From assembly GCA_022784805.1 (NCBI GenBank), contig JALFYG010000116.1, positions 1-13,740 of the forward strand: 13,740 nt of DNA, given 5' to 3'. Under the pieces are notes generated by a model. It did no database searches, was not told where the DNA came from, and saw nothing but the letters and a program-made list of their open reading frames with translations. This document shows, piece after piece, positions 13,497 through 13,740 of this stretch; position 1 is the stretch's first letter; every line of letters starts with the position of its first letter. The stretch comes from Spirochaetales bacterium (GTDB lineage: Bacteria; Spirochaetota; Spirochaetia; Sphaerochaetales; Sphaerochaetaceae). A program made the translations under genes and the position numbers.

Positions 13497-13740
13497 TTAT
13501 TTTGCGATTTTTCTCTCTTTTAGTTCCTCATTTGCCTTTCTGTAGATATACTCTGTGGCCATTCTTACTTTCGCCGCCACATCGCATTTTTCTATTGGGA
13601 AACAATAGAAGACCTTGTCTGTGTCCCCGATACTTACCATATCTCCCTTCTCATACCAATATAGGTCTGAGGCCACAGAGTAGTTATCTAATGGATACCT
13701 TCTGAAGTCCAGCTCCTTGTCGTCGGAAGTAAGGTGGAAC
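13497..13740 (-). CDS. C-terminal part of an unidentified protein (partial)
   Basis: One minus-strand frame is open from the window edge for 80 codons to TAA at 13497-13499. It begins FHLTSDDKELDFRRYP, continues through DLYWYEKGDMVSIGDTDKVF, and ends in a Lys/Glu/Arg-rich helix (...NEELKERKIAK). The mix of residues and the charged end look like a real protein terminus; the other frames in this strand are interrupted. There is no membrane segment in the visible part. I do not recognise the family. It lies upstream of the pectinesterase on the same strand, 43 bp away, and could be co-transcribed with it, although the pectinesterase appears to have its own promoter. No clear terminator follows it. 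Confidence 0.65.
   Translation of the reverse strand, partial: FHLTSDDKELDFRRYPLDNYSVASDLYWYEKGDMVSIGDTDKVFYCFPIEKCDVAAKVRMATEYIYRKANEELKERKIAK

Overview
The window looks like chromosomal DNA of a host-associated diderm bacterium, most likely a gut spirochaete (Treponema/Sphaerochaetaceae-like). This is an inference. It rests on the oligopeptide-binding protein, which has a plain Ala-X-Ala-type signal peptide ending VFA|QGSSEA and no lipobox, on a cystalysin-like C-S lyase, and on a pectin methylesterase. There is no rRNA, tRNA, CRISPR array, transposase or phage gene.

Layout: (1) 1-128 holds the end of a possible plus-strand gene and a perfect 10-bp hairpin between convergent genes. (2) 129-6224, minus strand, is a complete oligopeptide ABC transporter. 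oppB-oppC-oppD-oppF form a tight operon that ends at a clear intrinsic terminator (2160-2193). oppA follows as a separate unit with its own extended -10 promoter. (3) 6225-6398 is a 174-bp divergent control region between oppB and aroA. It contains the oppB promoter and a palindrome, CGCATAAATATGCA, that recurs almost exactly in the oppA leader; I propose it as a shared operator. (4) 6399-12559, plus strand, is a six-gene chain joined by a 1-bp gap and 4-11-bp overlaps: EPSP synthase (aroA), an EFR1-type flavodoxin/ferredoxin, a PatB/MalY C-S lyase, a CPBP membrane protease, a DUF2974 lipase-like hydrolase, and a membrane-anchored NUC1 nuclease. (5) 12554-13453, minus strand, is a pectin methylesterase without a signal peptide; its stop codon overlaps the nuclease stop codon. 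(6) 13497-13740, minus strand, is the C-terminus of an unidentified protein.

How they fit together: the left half imports peptides. The plus-strand operon starts with aromatic and sulfur amino acid metabolism plus an electron carrier, and ends with three proteins of the membrane or envelope. The C-S lyase and the peptide importer both suit an organism that lives on host or dietary peptides, and the pectinesterase suits plant fibre in the diet. Two lead genes, aroA and the pectinesterase, lack a Shine-Dalgarno sequence. Each has a -10 hexamer placed so that transcription would begin at or beside the ATG, which suggests leaderless mRNAs, while almost all the operon-internal genes have strong Shine-Dalgarno sequences.
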